A DNA stretch of 62,877 nucleotides from CAYLKS01 sp964384205 [NCBI: uncultured bacterium] (GCA_964384205.1 CAYLKS010000001.1:1-62877), one strand, 5' to 3'; positions 8,352-19,266 are shown, counted from the first letter of the stretch. Translations and numbers: made by a program. Notes: generated from the letters alone by a model not told the origin.

Positions 8352-10629
8352 ATTTCCCTCGTTTTGACGGTTCTATCTTTACTGCTTTATTAAAATATAA
8401 TTGAGCAGTACTAATATCGTTTTTAATAGCATAAGATATTGCAAGAAGCAAATATAATTCCGATGAATTATTATATTTCAATCCCATTTTTAGATATTTA
8501 ATTGACTCATCGGGCATATTTAAGCTTATAAAACTATTTCCTAAATTAACGTATGCTTCTTTATAATTTTTTTTAATACTGATAGATTTTTTAAAATAGT
8601 CGATTGCTTCATTAATAAATCCCATCTGAGCAAGATAAGCACCAACATTATTAAAATAAATATATTTTTTTGCAAACTTATTATTTAATGATGCACTGAT
8701 CATATTCAACCTTGATTCATAAAATGATTGAAAATTATTATAAAAATATTGTTTTAACTTTTCTGACGAAAGATCAAAAATAATTGAATTTTGAAAATTA
8801 ACATTTGGAGGATAAACTTGCCATGCATCTTGAGTTTTTATAACCTCAATCATATCTTTCATTTTATATTCTCTATAAAGCTGAGCACCAATCTGCCATG
8901 CTCTATAAAACGGAGCATCTTCTATATGTGTTAATTCCAGAGGGATCCATAACGTACTATCAATTCTGATAAATTCATCTGGTTTTAATGATAAAGATTT
9001 CATATCACTTATATTAACTTGTGTATTTAAGGCTACAAAAATATGGCCAGGAATTGATATAATAGCTGAATTAATACCTGCCGTTTCCAAACATGAAGCA
9101 AATAATGCTACAAGATCATCACAATCACCAGATTTCTTTCTAAAGGTTTCTCCTGGATACTGGATATAATCTAATGAACTATTATCTTTTGAAATATCGG
9201 GAATATTAGGATCATTGAAATATTTCATATTTAAAAGCTGAAGTCCAGAATAAATTAACATAGCATTTTTTATATTAGGATTGACAAATGCAAAATCTTT
9301 ACTATCGATATTACTATTTTTAAGTTTATCTATGAACTTTATAACTGTGGAATCAATTGGAGTAATAAAAGAACCTAATTTCCTTATATCATCCCATTTA
9401 ATATACCTTCCTCCATATATAATAACATTTTTCTCATCATTGACAGTATAATTTTTATCAGAATATATATACTCAACTAAAAAATCTGCTGTAGTATTAA
9501 AAGTATTCTGTAAATATACAATATTAGCTGGTAAATTAAGTGCTATATCTAATTTTTTAATTCCCTTTGATGGAAGAATATGCCATTTATCTGTAAAAGT
9601 ATAATTTTTCATAATTCCATTAATTTTTATACCAACTCTAAATTTTATATCTGCTGAAGATTTATTCTTCACAATTATATAAGCTGGTGGATAGTTAAAA
9701 TAATGTTTGTATTCCGATGCAAAAAGAGGCCTAATAAATGATTTTTTAATATCTATAACGCCTGCCTGTTTTAGAATAAAAGAAGATATAGAAAAAATAT
9801 GTAAGTCTGGTAAATAGGAATTATGCTTATATGCATAATTAATTTTAAAATTTTTATATTCAATACCAAAACCACCACTAAAATTAAATGATGAACCTTT
9901 CACAAATTCTTTAGATACTCCAAATCTTATATGAAATTTATTAAACACTGTATATTCCACTCCTTGAGAAATTTGATCTGATAATTCTGTATAAAATAGC
10001 ATATTTTTATATTTATAAGAAATGCCTGTCCCTATAAAAGAAGAAGCTACTTTCCTATCTGTAATATCATTAAAATGCATAATTTCAGAACCAGGCCTTT
10101 TAATCACAAAACCTATATTTAAATCTGGTACAGGTGAATATAAAAGGCCTATATTATAAGAAAAAGCCCGACCTGCTATATTGTCTGTGTTCAAAATGTT
10201 CTCTTTATCTCTTGTATTCAATAAATGATAATATCCCCTAATTCCTAATGTTAAATTTTTAAATAACTTATTTATATAAGTCAAACCTATTTTATTTTCA
10301 GTATATAGCAAAGTTGAATTTTCCGTTCCCATATCTGAAAAATCAAAGGCAAGTAAATTTGATTTATTTATTGGAACTAATGAATTCACTCCTATAAAAT
10401 CAACTCCTTCTATTCGGAAATTTAAATAATACATATTAAAATAATATTGATTAAAAATAGAAGAAGCAGCTGGGTTGTTCAAGAATCCATCCGTATCAAT
10501 CAACCCTATACCAGAAGCCCCCAAAGCTTGCTGTCTTGGTAAAAAATAAAAATCTTCTTCTCTATTTAATATTTCAGCATATATTTCAAAAGATGTAATC
10601 ATTATCAATAAAAAAATCAATTTTTTCAT
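8320..10629 (-). CDS. fusion: PorV-like outer-membrane barrel, transglutaminase-like domain, TPR tail
   Basis: A signal peptide (residues 1-18) leads into a PorV/UPF0164-like barrel region (about 25-295, with RQQALGASGIGLID and NNPAAS near its start). A beta-sandwich-like linker follows (about 300-430). A transglutaminase/papain-like domain then carries C503 in GDCDDLVALF, H529 in IPGHIFVAL and WIPLELT as the possible third-residue region. TPR repeats fill about 655-760. I know no named family with this order. The fold suggests an outer-membrane protein that presents a cysteine hydrolase or cross-linking domain (inference). It overlaps lptC by 32 bp and the upstream Ig-repeat gene by 4 bp. 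Confidence 0.75.
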   Translation of the reverse strand: MKKLIFLLIMITSFEIYAEILNREEDFYFLPRQQALGASGIGLIDTDGFLNNPAASSIFNQYYFNMYYLNFRIEGVDFIGVNSLVPINKSNLLAFDFSDMGTENSTLLYTENKIGLTYINKLFKNLTLGIRGYYHLLNTRDKENILNTDNIAGRAFSYNIGLLYSPVPDLNIGFVIKRPGSEIMHFNDITDRKVASSFIGTGISYKYKNMLFYTELSDQISQGVEYTVFNKFHIRFGVSKEFVKGSSFNFSGGFGIEYKNFKINYAYKHNSYLPDLHIFSISSFILKQAGVIDIKKSFIRPLFASEYKHYFNYPPAYIIVKNKSSADIKFRVGIKINGIMKNYTFTDKWHILPSKGIKKLDIALNLPANIVYLQNTFNTTADFLVEYIYSDKNYTVNDEKNVIIYGGRYIKWDDIRKLGSFITPIDSTVIKFIDKLKNSNIDSKDFAFVNPNIKNAMLIYSGLQLLNMKYFNDPNIPDISKDNSSLDYIQYPGETFRKKSGDCDDLVALFASCLETAGINSAIISIPGHIFVALNTQVNISDMKSLSLKPDEFIRIDSTLWIPLELTHIEDAPFYRAWQIGAQLYREYKMKDMIEVIKTQDAWQVYPPNVNFQNSIIFDLSSEKLKQYFYNNFQSFYESRLNMISASLNNKFAKKYIYFNNVGAYLAQMGFINEAIDYFKKSISIKKNYKEAYVNLGNSFISLNMPDESIKYLKMGLKYNNSSELYLLLAISYAIKNDISTAQLYFNKAVKIEPSKRGKYEEIFRHYIP

Positions 10630-13600
10630 TTTTTCATTATTACTACAGAACTAAATTCTTTTTTCCCATCTGGTTTTTTAATTACAATAAAATAAATTCT
10701 ATTAGGTAAAATATTTCCATCATCATCACGGCCATCCCATTCCACAAAATTATCTTTTTTGTCAAAATATTGATCCTCAACTAAAGTTCTAACCAATCTT
10801 TGAGCTATATTAAAAATTTTTATAGTAACTTTCCCCGGCCTATCCAGTGTAAAATTAATTCTTGTAATCTCATCTCCGGGAGAAAAGATTTTGGGCTGCG
10901 GGCCAAATGGTTTTATTATAGTAAAAAAATTAGAATAAACACTTACAGGTTCACTAATACCATCTGTTGCGGAAATTCTTAATTGAGAATTCTTATTTCC
11001 ATATATAACGTAAGAATCATTAGAATTCCAATAATAAACACTATCATTTTCAAACATTGAATCACCATGAGCATCAATTTCCGGCAATAATCGCCATGAT
11101 ACTCCATTATCTCCGCTATATTCAATTTGAATATTAATAGAATCTCCATCTGAATCATAAGCATACCATTTTATAGGAACAATTCCTTTTACTACAACAT
11201 CTGATTCTGTAAATTCATCAGCAAGAGTTATATGTGGTGGTGATTGGACACTATTTACTTTAAACATTATGGCATCAGACCATCTTGATTGTTGATTCCC
11301 AAAATCAACTATAGCTTTTATTCTTGCAAAATAAGTTTTATCTTCTATTAGTGCCTCATTATCGGGTGTTTGATAGGAAGATTCTCCTTTATTTGTAATA
11401 TAAGTCTTAATTGGATAAATTGTATCAAAATCAGAAAACAAACTTATTCGATAATAAATCCTTTTATTATCGAAAGGATCAAGATCTACCGATGGTTCCC
11501 AAAGGTATAATGGTGTTTTATAAGAAATATAGCCACTTGTTAAATTTTTTATTCGAAATAATTGAGGAACTGTAGGCGGCTCTATAATTTGATTAATCGC
11601 AAAAATAGTGCTATCAGGTATACTTACTGTTTTTCCATCATAAGAATAAACTAAAATTTTATAAAAACTATTTTCTGATAAAATCAAGTCAGATGACCAT
11701 GATAAAGAACTAATAAATTCTGACGAATCAAAGAAACTTTTCTCAGGTGTTAGTTCATAAAGCAAATATTTATATAACAAATCATCTCCATCTGGATCTG
11801 TAGCCGGGTTAATTTTTACTGTAACAATATTGGTATTTGTAAGTTCACCACTATCCTCTGGAAAAATTATCTGCGGAGGATTCGGAATTCTATTACCTGA
11901 CTGAATAAAAACTTTAAAATAGTTTGACCATTCTGAAAAAGAATTATCATTATCAAAAGCATTTACCCTGAAATAATAATATGAATAATTTTCCAAAGCT
12001 TCCGGTATATCATAAGATAAATAAAAAATACCATCTTTAATCCCTACTAAATTCAATTGATTATATCCTAAATCTAAATATCTTTTATAAATAGTGATAA
12101 AATCTGAATCATTACTTATTTCTATATTAAATTTTAACGATGCAAGAGAATCTGTATAATCTGGATCTCCTTTTGTATGAAAGTATAAGGTTATAATCGT
12201 ATCCTTCACAATAGAATCATTAAATGATGAGGTACTATCAATAACAGGAGTAAATGGCGGCTCATTCTTCTTATTGTAAATAAACGGAATTGACCAGACT
12301 CCTTCTGATTCATTATTATTCATATCGACTGCAACTAATTTAGCATTATAAAGCAAATTATCAATCAAAGTAAAACCATCTGATACCAAATTATTATCAA
12401 CATAAGAATTAATCTGAAATGTATTAGGTTTTGTAACCAATGTATCAAGAATTTGATTATTATGATAAATATAAATTCTATAAAAAATATTTTCCTGATT
12501 ATCTTCAGGATCTTTGGCATTATTATAAAACCATTTGAAAAATACATAATTATTTGGCGTCTCAAGTAAGACTGAATCAGTTGTTAATGTCGTAATATCT
12601 CGATAAACATTAAAATTCTTTGGAGCTTCTGGTGGTTCATCTATAAATGAAATCTTAAAAGTATCTGGTAAAGACCAATAAATAGAACTATTTTCTTCTT
12701 TGACTCCAAAATACCAATAAAAAGCTCTATTTTCTACTTTGATAAAATCCGCTGTAAATAAGCTTTTTAGGTTTATAGAAGTAGTATCGCTATCTAAACT
12801 AAATTTTATATTATTGCCATAATAAAACAAATCCCCATCCTCTAAATAATTAATTTTAACAATACCAATTAAAGAATCTATTGGCGTATCCGGATCATAA
12901 GGATTTTTTACAAAAAAATTAGTAGAGTCTAAATTATGAATAATTATATTATCTTTAGGATAAATAATCTCTGGAACTTCCGGCGGGTCATCTATTCGAT
13001 TAATAAAAAATGTAAAAATAGAACTATACTCACTTGATAACCCATGAGTATCTATCGCTTTTGCTCTCCAAAAATAATAAGTATTTTCAGATAATTCCAG
13101 AGGAACAAGCCAACTAACAGTACCGCTATCACTTTGTAAATGATCCGCAATTGCAGTTATTTGTGAAAAATCACTTTTACTGGATAATTCTATAGTATAA
13201 GTTAAAATAGAATCTTCAGGGTCAACATCTTTTGAAGCCTGAATCACTAATGTGGGGCGATTTGTTTCTCTTATTATAGAATTATTCATAGGAAATAATA
13301 ATATTGGTGCTAATGGTGGGGAATTTGGCTGTAATACATTAATATTAATTTTATTATGTTCAACTGCTGCACTATCATCTACCATCTTATATTCCAATAC
13401 ACTGGAACCAATATCATTTTGTAATGGCATTCCTTTTAAACTTACAAAAAATGTATCAATCTTACTATAAATAGAATCAATATTCAGCCATTGGGGAAAC
13501 TGAATAAACTCAAATCGTACAGAATCACCTTCATCTTCATCATAACTAATAAGCTGAATATTTAATGTATCATTCGCTCTTATATTAAATGAAGTATCTT

Positions 13601-15821
13601 CTGGAGGATAAATTAAAACAGGTGGGTCATTTGTATTTGATACCAGAATATTAAATGACTGCTTTACAATCCTATCCATTTGATCAATGATACCTATTTC
13701 TACTGGTTGAATTCCTATTTGTAAGGCAGTTGGTATCCATTTTATAACATAATTTAATGTATCTTTATAATAATAAGATGTATCAACATACATACCATCT
13801 GGTTTATGAAAAAAGATTATATTAACAGAATCTTTTTCTTCATCATATACCTTAAAATTATACAAATATTCAATATCTTCAAAAGCATAAACAACAGGCT
13901 GGGAAATTATTTGGGGCTTATCATTTTGCAACTCAATAGAAAATTGTAAATATTCAGAACGTTCAGAATATAAATTAGTTTTATCAAATGCAGTGATTGA
14001 AGCAAAATATTTAACATGCTCTTTTAATAAATCTCTACTATAAAGAGCATAATTTGTTCCATAATTAGATATAATTGTATCAATTGGTGGTATCGTTGTG
14101 TCAATATAAATTTTAACAATAGCTCGAATATCATTATTCCCTGTTAACGGATCTGGGTCTGGCTTCTTTTTATAATTCCATACAAATGTAGGATTTTTTA
14201 TCTTCACATAATGACCAACAGAATCAAGCCCAACAATCCAAAAATTCTCAGGCGTATATGGTGGTTCTTCTCTCTCATTTATATAAAATAAACTAGGGAC
14301 CTTCCACGAAGAAGAATCGCCACTTAAATCTTTCACTCTTGCAGTCCAATAATAAGCTTCATTCTCTTCAAAATTATAGTCAAATATCATAGATGAATCT
14401 GGAATATTTCTTATTGTACTCAATATATAAAAATTAGTATCTAACAATCTAAAACTATAATAAAAAACCGAATCATCAGAATCAACAACATTACCAACAG
14501 TGAAATTTGGTGGATTTGTTCTTACCATCTCAGAATCACCAGGACTTAATAACTGAAATTCTGGAATACTATTATAAGTATTAACAAAAAATTTTATTGT
14601 ATCATAGCTGCTATAAAATAAAGAATCATCCTTAATCCTTACTGTAAAATAAATCCATTTATCTTCAGGAAAACTATAATCAAATTTAAACTTTATAGTA
14701 TCTTCATTAGTCCCAAACCATTCAGATCGCCTGATATTGTCAAAAGTAAAAGCAGAATCATCTATAGAAAAAATTAATTGATATAACACAGAATCCCCAA
14801 TATCAGGGTCTATTGCCTTCGTCAATATAAATGAAAAAGTATCCGTTCTAACTGTTGATAAATTCTCTGGAAACAAAATTTCTCCAGGAACAGGGAAATC
14901 ATTTACATCTTTAACATGAAATTTAGCAAATAATGTATCCGATTTTAGAGAATCGTCAAATACTATAATCTCCAGACTATCATCTCCAACATCTTCATTT
15001 CGTGGTGTCCAATCAATATAAAAAGCATTACTCGAAGTTACAGAATCTATTTTTAAACTATCAGGCTTATAAATGATTTGATAATGAAAAACCGAATCAT
15101 CCTCATCATAAACGTTTATTTTTTTTGAATATTGCTTATCTTCCCACAAGGTATCAAGCAAGGTATCAATGGCAATATCAGGGGCATCATCTGTTTCCAA
15201 TATCTCAAAATAACAATATAAAGTATCACTTTTTAAAGAATCATCCCATAAAATAAGCTTCAAAGAATCACGGCCTACATTTTGATAAACAGGAGTCCAT
15301 TCAATAGAAAAATAATTACTATAATATTGCAGTTTCATATTAGCCGGTATATAAAGAGTATCAAAATGGTCAATATTATTATCTGGATCACTATAACCTA
15401 TATTCTTTTGATATTTCTGGTCCTCCCACAAAGTATCAATCAAAGTATCAATTTGAAATTCTGGCGGGTCATTAATGTTTTGAACATATAACTGTACATA
15501 TAAAGTATCAGATAAAGATGTTGTATCTTTTATAATAATTCTAAAATTATTATAACCAACATTACTATTATCTGGCGTCCATGTCAACTGAATAACTGTA
15601 TCATTAACCTGAAAAATTTTTACTCCTTCAGGAGAATCTACTAACTCAAAAAAAACAGAATCATTATCATTGTCTTTAAAATTTATATTTTTTTGATAAA
15701 ATAAATCTTCATATATAGTTTCTTTTAATGAATCTAAATAAAAATAAGGGGCATCTGCATAAAGCAATTCCCCTTCAATCAAAAAAATGAATATAACACT
15801 AACTATTATTTTTTTTATCAT
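10626..15821 (-). CDS. giant Ig/cadherin-like repeat surface protein with C-terminal secretion domain
   Basis: The 1731-aa protein starts with a signal peptide (about residues 1-23). At least three related N-terminal repeats carry the motif DTL.ED..Y.K.I (YEDLFYQKNI, WEDQKYQKNI, WEDKQYSKKI). Ig-like and fibronectin-III-like modules of about 100 aa follow, many beginning PP.xP or marked by DPD/DGD acidic turns that suggest calcium binding. The last 90 residues (SPGDEITRINF..LDRPGKVTIKIFNI...WDGRDDDGN..P) match the FlgD-Ig/T9SS sorting type. It is probably secreted to the surface and may act in adhesion (inference). It overlaps vanZ by 23 bp. Confidence 0.8.
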   Translation of the reverse strand: MIKKIIVSVIFIFLIEGELLYADAPYFYLDSLKETIYEDLFYQKNINFKDNDNDSVFFELVDSPEGVKIFQVNDTVIQLTWTPDNSNVGYNNFRIIIKDTTSLSDTLYVQLYVQNINDPPEFQIDTLIDTLWEDQKYQKNIGYSDPDNNIDHFDTLYIPANMKLQYYSNYFSIEWTPVYQNVGRDSLKLILWDDSLKSDTLYCYFEILETDDAPDIAIDTLLDTLWEDKQYSKKINVYDEDDSVFHYQIIYKPDSLKIDSVTSSNAFYIDWTPRNEDVGDDSLEIIVFDDSLKSDTLFAKFHVKDVNDFPVPGEILFPENLSTVRTDTFSFILTKAIDPDIGDSVLYQLIFSIDDSAFTFDNIRRSEWFGTNEDTIKFKFDYSFPEDKWIYFTVRIKDDSLFYSSYDTIKFFVNTYNSIPEFQLLSPGDSEMVRTNPPNFTVGNVVDSDDSVFYYSFRLLDTNFYILSTIRNIPDSSMIFDYNFEENEAYYWTARVKDLSGDSSSWKVPSLFYINEREEPPYTPENFWIVGLDSVGHYVKIKNPTFVWNYKKKPDPDPLTGNNDIRAIVKIYIDTTIPPIDTIISNYGTNYALYSRDLLKEHVKYFASITAFDKTNLYSERSEYLQFSIELQNDKPQIISQPVVYAFEDIEYLYNFKVYDEEKDSVNIIFFHKPDGMYVDTSYYYKDTLNYVIKWIPTALQIGIQPVEIGIIDQMDRIVKQSFNILVSNTNDPPVLIYPPEDTSFNIRANDTLNIQLISYDEDEGDSVRFEFIQFPQWLNIDSIYSKIDTFFVSLKGMPLQNDIGSSVLEYKMVDDSAAVEHNKININVLQPNSPPLAPILLFPMNNSIIRETNRPTLVIQASKDVDPEDSILTYTIELSSKSDFSQITAIADHLQSDSGTVSWLVPLELSENTYYFWRAKAIDTHGLSSEYSSIFTFFINRIDDPPEVPEIIYPKDNIIIHNLDSTNFFVKNPYDPDTPIDSLIGIVKINYLEDGDLFYYGNNIKFSLDSDTTSINLKSLFTADFIKVENRAFYWYFGVKEENSSIYWSLPDTFKISFIDEPPEAPKNFNVYRDITTLTTDSVLLETPNNYVFFKWFYNNAKDPEDNQENIFYRIYIYHNNQILDTLVTKPNTFQINSYVDNNLVSDGFTLIDNLLYNAKLVAVDMNNNESEGVWSIPFIYNKKNEPPFTPVIDSTSSFNDSIVKDTIITLYFHTKGDPDYTDSLASLKFNIEISNDSDFITIYKRYLDLGYNQLNLVGIKDGIFYLSYDIPEALENYSYYYFRVNAFDNDNSFSEWSNYFKVFIQSGNRIPNPPQIIFPEDSGELTNTNIVTVKINPATDPDGDDLLYKYLLYELTPEKSFFDSSEFISSLSWSSDLILSENSFYKILVYSYDGKTVSIPDSTIFAINQIIEPPTVPQLFRIKNLTSGYISYKTPLYLWEPSVDLDPFDNKRIYYRISLFSDFDTIYPIKTYITNKGESSYQTPDNEALIEDKTYFARIKAIVDFGNQQSRWSDAIMFKVNSVQSPPHITLADEFTESDVVVKGIVPIKWYAYDSDGDSINIQIEYSGDNGVSWRLLPEIDAHGDSMFENDSVYYWNSNDSYVIYGNKNSQLRISATDGISEPVSVYSNFFTIIKPFGPQPKIFSPGDEITRINFTLDRPGKVTIKIFNIAQRLVRTLVEDQYFDKKDNFVEWDGRDDDGNILPNRIYFIVIKKPDGKKEFSSVVIMKK

Positions 15822-16188
15822 AATATCTAATGATCAATATAAAAATTAAAATTCCAATAATATCAGCAATAATATCAAAAATGCTACAAACACGGCCTGG
15901 AACAAAACTTTGATGTATTTCATCAGAAACACCATAAACAATACCCCATATAAAAACCACTCTATTCAACAAAACTTTATCTCTGATAAAATTTTGTAAA
16001 CCAAACCACCAAAGAAATGCAAAAATTCCATATTCAACACAATGTATAACTTTATCATAAGAAAAAAGAAACTGCAATTCAGGTACAGGTCTGGACAGTG
16101 AAGAAAGATAAAAAATCAATCCTGAATACAATAATGCTAAAATAAAAAAGATTTTATTCCTAATCTTCAATCCTTTGCTTACACTCAT
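15799..16188 (-). CDS. VanZ-like family membrane protein
   Basis: The 129-aa protein has four predicted membrane segments. It carries the VanZ signature KVIHCVEYGIFAF, then VYGVSDEIHQSFVPGR and DIIADIIG. The biochemical role of the family is poorly known; some members alter resistance to glycopeptide antibiotics. It overlaps the ligase gene (29 bp) and the giant Ig-repeat gene (23 bp), so it is translated within the surface operon. Confidence 0.88.
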   Translation of the reverse strand: MSVSKGLKIRNKIFFILALLYSGLIFYLSSLSRPVPELQFLFSYDKVIHCVEYGIFAFLWWFGLQNFIRDKVLLNRVVFIWGIVYGVSDEIHQSFVPGRVCSIFDIIADIIGILIFILIIRYYDKKNNS

Positions 16189-18334
16189 TTATAGTCTTTA
16201 AAATCTCGTTTTTATCATAAGGTTTCGGATTTTTCTCAAGATACTCCTGAAAATACTTTATTGCACTTTTATAATCACCAAGATAATAATAATCAATTGC
16301 AAGATTTTTTATCACTGTTACATCCGCTGTAATATCTTCTTTTCCAGCATATATATTATAAGCTTTCAAATGATATTTAAGTGCGTTAGTCAATAATTCC
16401 TTTATAGAATCTTTCTCATAAGAACTACCACTCGTAATTATATCAATTGCAATAGTAGCATAAATATTTCCCAGATTTGTATAAGCATTGGTATAATCAT
16501 GAAAAATTGCTATACTCTTTTTATAATTTTCCTCAGCAAGAGCAAATAATTTTATACGTTGCTTAGAATCTTGAGTATATGTTGCCTCATCAAAATAACT
16601 ATTACCAATATTATAGTAAGCTCTCGATAAATTAGGATTATATTTTACTGTCTTCTGCCAGTACTCCCTTGCTTTTCGTGTGAAAAATAAAAATTCATTT
16701 ATCTTGCCTTCTTCTTTAGATTTATTCGATTGAGTCAAATACACTCCTGCAAGCCAAAAATTACACTGATAATCATAAGGAGTATAATACAAAGCATTTG
16801 CAAAACCAATTGCCGCACTTTTCAAATTATTAAAATTCTTATATAAATGCCCTAATGTAGAATAATAATTCCTCTTAAGAAATTTATAATTTTGCTTTGC
16901 CAAAAAATAACTAAAAATCAAAACAACTGCTATCATTATCGATGAAGCACGTAACGATAAAATTCTCCCTTCTTTGCCAATTATAAAATATGCAGCAATA
17001 AAAAAAGAAAAAAGAATCGGATAATTATGAAAAACAAAAGCTGTATTTGCTTCAACCATAAAGACTAATACATATAATGTTGGCAATAAAATTTTAATCT
17101 TCTCATCAGGTGCTTTTTCTTTGAAAAAATTCTTGAAACCATAAAAAATTAAAATAATAGAACAAAAAAGAAATAATAAAAAACCAACTACCCCCAATTC
17201 AGATAAAAATTCAACATATTCATTATGAGCATGAAGAGGAATAGCCCCCTCACCTGAAATTTTATGTTCAATTTTTTTCTCATCAAGGGTTCTATATTTT
17301 TGATATTCTATTTGCCAATTACCAATACCAACCCCTCGCATCCAATTTTGTTTAATTAGTGGAAATGAATTTTTATACAATAATAACCTGATTTTGACAT
17401 TCGGACTTTTTATATTTCTAAACTCACCAATTTTCAATAAAGCTAATTTGAACCTATTATTTATCTCCGAACGTAAATTCTGCTTCGTAGAAAAATACTT
17501 TTGAGAAATATTAACACCATAAGCAATGTAATATTTTGTATAATTAACTTTAAAAGGTATAAATTCTGTAGAAAAATATGCTACTATCAATATCATACAA
17601 ACTATCAATAATTTTTTGTGAAATCTTTTTATAACATCAAAAACCTTTTCTTTATATATAAAAATAATAAAGATACACAATGATATAACATAAATAAAAA
17701 CTGCCAGATATGCTGTTTTCGATAAAGTAGAAATAAATACAAAAAAATTGATAACAAAAGAAATAAAAAGAACTACACGAATTTTCTTTTGCTTAAAATA
17801 CCAGAAAGCTAAAAAATGTATAAAAATTATATAAACATAAAACTGCCCAAGAAAATTTTTATTCCCTAAAGTACTCACAACAATATAAGAATATTTTACA
17901 GATTTATTTAAAAAATCCATATTAGCAATCTGAAATATACCATAAACAGAAATAAAAAATCCACCTATCAGACTCGCTACAATTATCTCTTTCTTTATAT
18001 CAAAATTTTTATACAACAAATATAAAACAAAAGCAGTTGCTTCTAAACATATTATCTCAATTCCTATATAAATATTTGTTGCCCAGAATAAACTTATAGC
18101 TTGATATAGCAAAAAAATAAAATACGATATATCAAATATATTAATTTTAAAAGAAAATTTTATTCTTTTCAAAACAACAACAAATACAATCGCTAAAGCC
18201 CCGATAATTACTGCTATATTAGAAATAAAAATCTTGGGATAAATATATAATGCTGGCCTATCCCACATTACAACTGGCACTAAAAATATAATAAATGCAA
18301 AAAAATAATTTATTATTTTTTTATATACATCCAT
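16160..18334 (-). CDS. O-antigen ligase/polymerase-like membrane protein with C-terminal TPRs
   Basis: About 460 N-terminal residues form ten or more membrane helices. The Wzy_C/WaaL signatures are MRGVGIGNWQIEY and HAHNEYVEFLSELGVVGFLLF, followed by further helices. Residues about 480-724 are TPR-like repeats (for example LSRAYYNIGNSYFDEA, YTNAYTNLGNIYAT). WaaL-type proteins join O-antigen to lipid A-core; relatives polymerise glycans or glycosylate proteins. The TPR extension suggests a protein partner. One base separates it from the upstream barrel gene. Which glycan it handles cannot be seen here. Confidence 0.82.
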   Translation of the reverse strand: MDVYKKIINYFFAFIIFLVPVVMWDRPALYIYPKIFISNIAVIIGALAIVFVVVLKRIKFSFKINIFDISYFIFLLYQAISLFWATNIYIGIEIICLEATAFVLYLLYKNFDIKKEIIVASLIGGFFISVYGIFQIANMDFLNKSVKYSYIVVSTLGNKNFLGQFYVYIIFIHFLAFWYFKQKKIRVVLFISFVINFFVFISTLSKTAYLAVFIYVISLCIFIIFIYKEKVFDVIKRFHKKLLIVCMILIVAYFSTEFIPFKVNYTKYYIAYGVNISQKYFSTKQNLRSEINNRFKLALLKIGEFRNIKSPNVKIRLLLYKNSFPLIKQNWMRGVGIGNWQIEYQKYRTLDEKKIEHKISGEGAIPLHAHNEYVEFLSELGVVGFLLFLFCSIILIFYGFKNFFKEKAPDEKIKILLPTLYVLVFMVEANTAFVFHNYPILFSFFIAAYFIIGKEGRILSLRASSIMIAVVLIFSYFLAKQNYKFLKRNYYSTLGHLYKNFNNLKSAAIGFANALYYTPYDYQCNFWLAGVYLTQSNKSKEEGKINEFLFFTRKAREYWQKTVKYNPNLSRAYYNIGNSYFDEATYTQDSKQRIKLFALAEENYKKSIAIFHDYTNAYTNLGNIYATIAIDIITSGSSYEKDSIKELLTNALKYHLKAYNIYAGKEDITADVTVIKNLAIDYYYLGDYKSAIKYFQEYLEKNPKPYDKNEILKTINECKQRIED

Positions 18335-18335
18335 C

Positions 18336-19229
18336 TTAAAAAACCCGTGATATAGTAATTAATTTTGTATTATCTAAAAATTCCCCCGTATTTTGTAAAG
18401 AATAAGCAAATGCAAATTTTTTATAATAAATTCCAAGCCCGTAAGATAATTTATTAAAAAAATAAGAATCGTGAGAAACTGTATTAGAAACTAATAGATG
18501 AATGATATTATACAACTTTATCCCGGTTCCAATTGTAAAAAAATTCTCCTTTTCAAATTTTTTATAATTTAAACTTAAAAAAGAACTAAAATTATTTAGA
18601 AATTCTTTCTCATAAGAAATACCAAAAGAATAGTACGATGGAGCTGTTAACCTCTTATCCTCTATTTTTGTAGAAATACCCATATTATTAAAACTACCTG
18701 CGAGTATAAGCCCTCTAAAAGGACTTATACCAAAACCTAAATTAATAAAATATCCATAAGAGGTAGAATTTTCATATAATTTCTGATAAATAAAATTACC
18801 CGATAATCCAAGAAAAACATATCTACTCAAATTAAAAGCTGAGCCAATAGAAAAATTTAAAAAATGAGATGAAAAATATGTTATTGGTCTTTCAGTAGGA
18901 TAATCTGGATAATATGGAATATTTTTAATACTATAATTTTCAAAAGCAACTGAAAATTTAAATTGTTTATGCAAAAAATTATATACTATATTATACCCTG
19001 AAAGGTCTTCATAAAATTTATTAGAAGAAAAAGCTATTTCGTTCTTATAATCTGAACTATATAAGATTAAAGAAGGATTAGAATAAACTGAAAAAGAACT
19101 ACTTATAGAAACCACATTATTCCCCAATGCCGATGATTTAGCATCATGTGGTAATTTCAAAAAAGAATAGCCAGCAAAAATAATAGAATTCACAAAAAAA
19201 TAAAAAGCTAATATTAATAATCTCATCAT
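18336..19229 (-). CDS. PorV/UPF0164-like outer-membrane beta-barrel protein
   Basis: The protein of about 297 aa has a signal peptide and the N-terminal pattern LKLPHDAKSSALGNNVVSIS...SNPSLI, shared by the PorV/PorQ/UPF0164 barrel group. Alternating amphipathic strands end in an aromatic C-terminus (SRVF). I chose the ATG at 19229, which lies 8 nt after GGGAGA; a TTG at 19232 is the alternative. It is first in the surface operon and has its own strong promoter. In T9SS, PorV carries cargo to PorU. A second PorV-like protein beside a cargo-like gene may be specialised for it (inference). Confidence 0.72.
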   Translation of the reverse strand: MMRLLILAFYFFVNSIIFAGYSFLKLPHDAKSSALGNNVVSISSSFSVYSNPSLILYSSDYKNEIAFSSNKFYEDLSGYNIVYNFLHKQFKFSVAFENYSIKNIPYYPDYPTERPITYFSSHFLNFSIGSAFNLSRYVFLGLSGNFIYQKLYENSTSYGYFINLGFGISPFRGLILAGSFNNMGISTKIEDKRLTAPSYYSFGISYEKEFLNNFSSFLSLNYKKFEKENFFTIGTGIKLYNIIHLLVSNTVSHDSYFFNKLSYGLGIYYKKFAFAYSLQNTGEFLDNTKLITISRVF

Positions 19230-19266
19230 CAATAAGTTCTCCCTTCAGATTTCAAAAGTTGATAAT

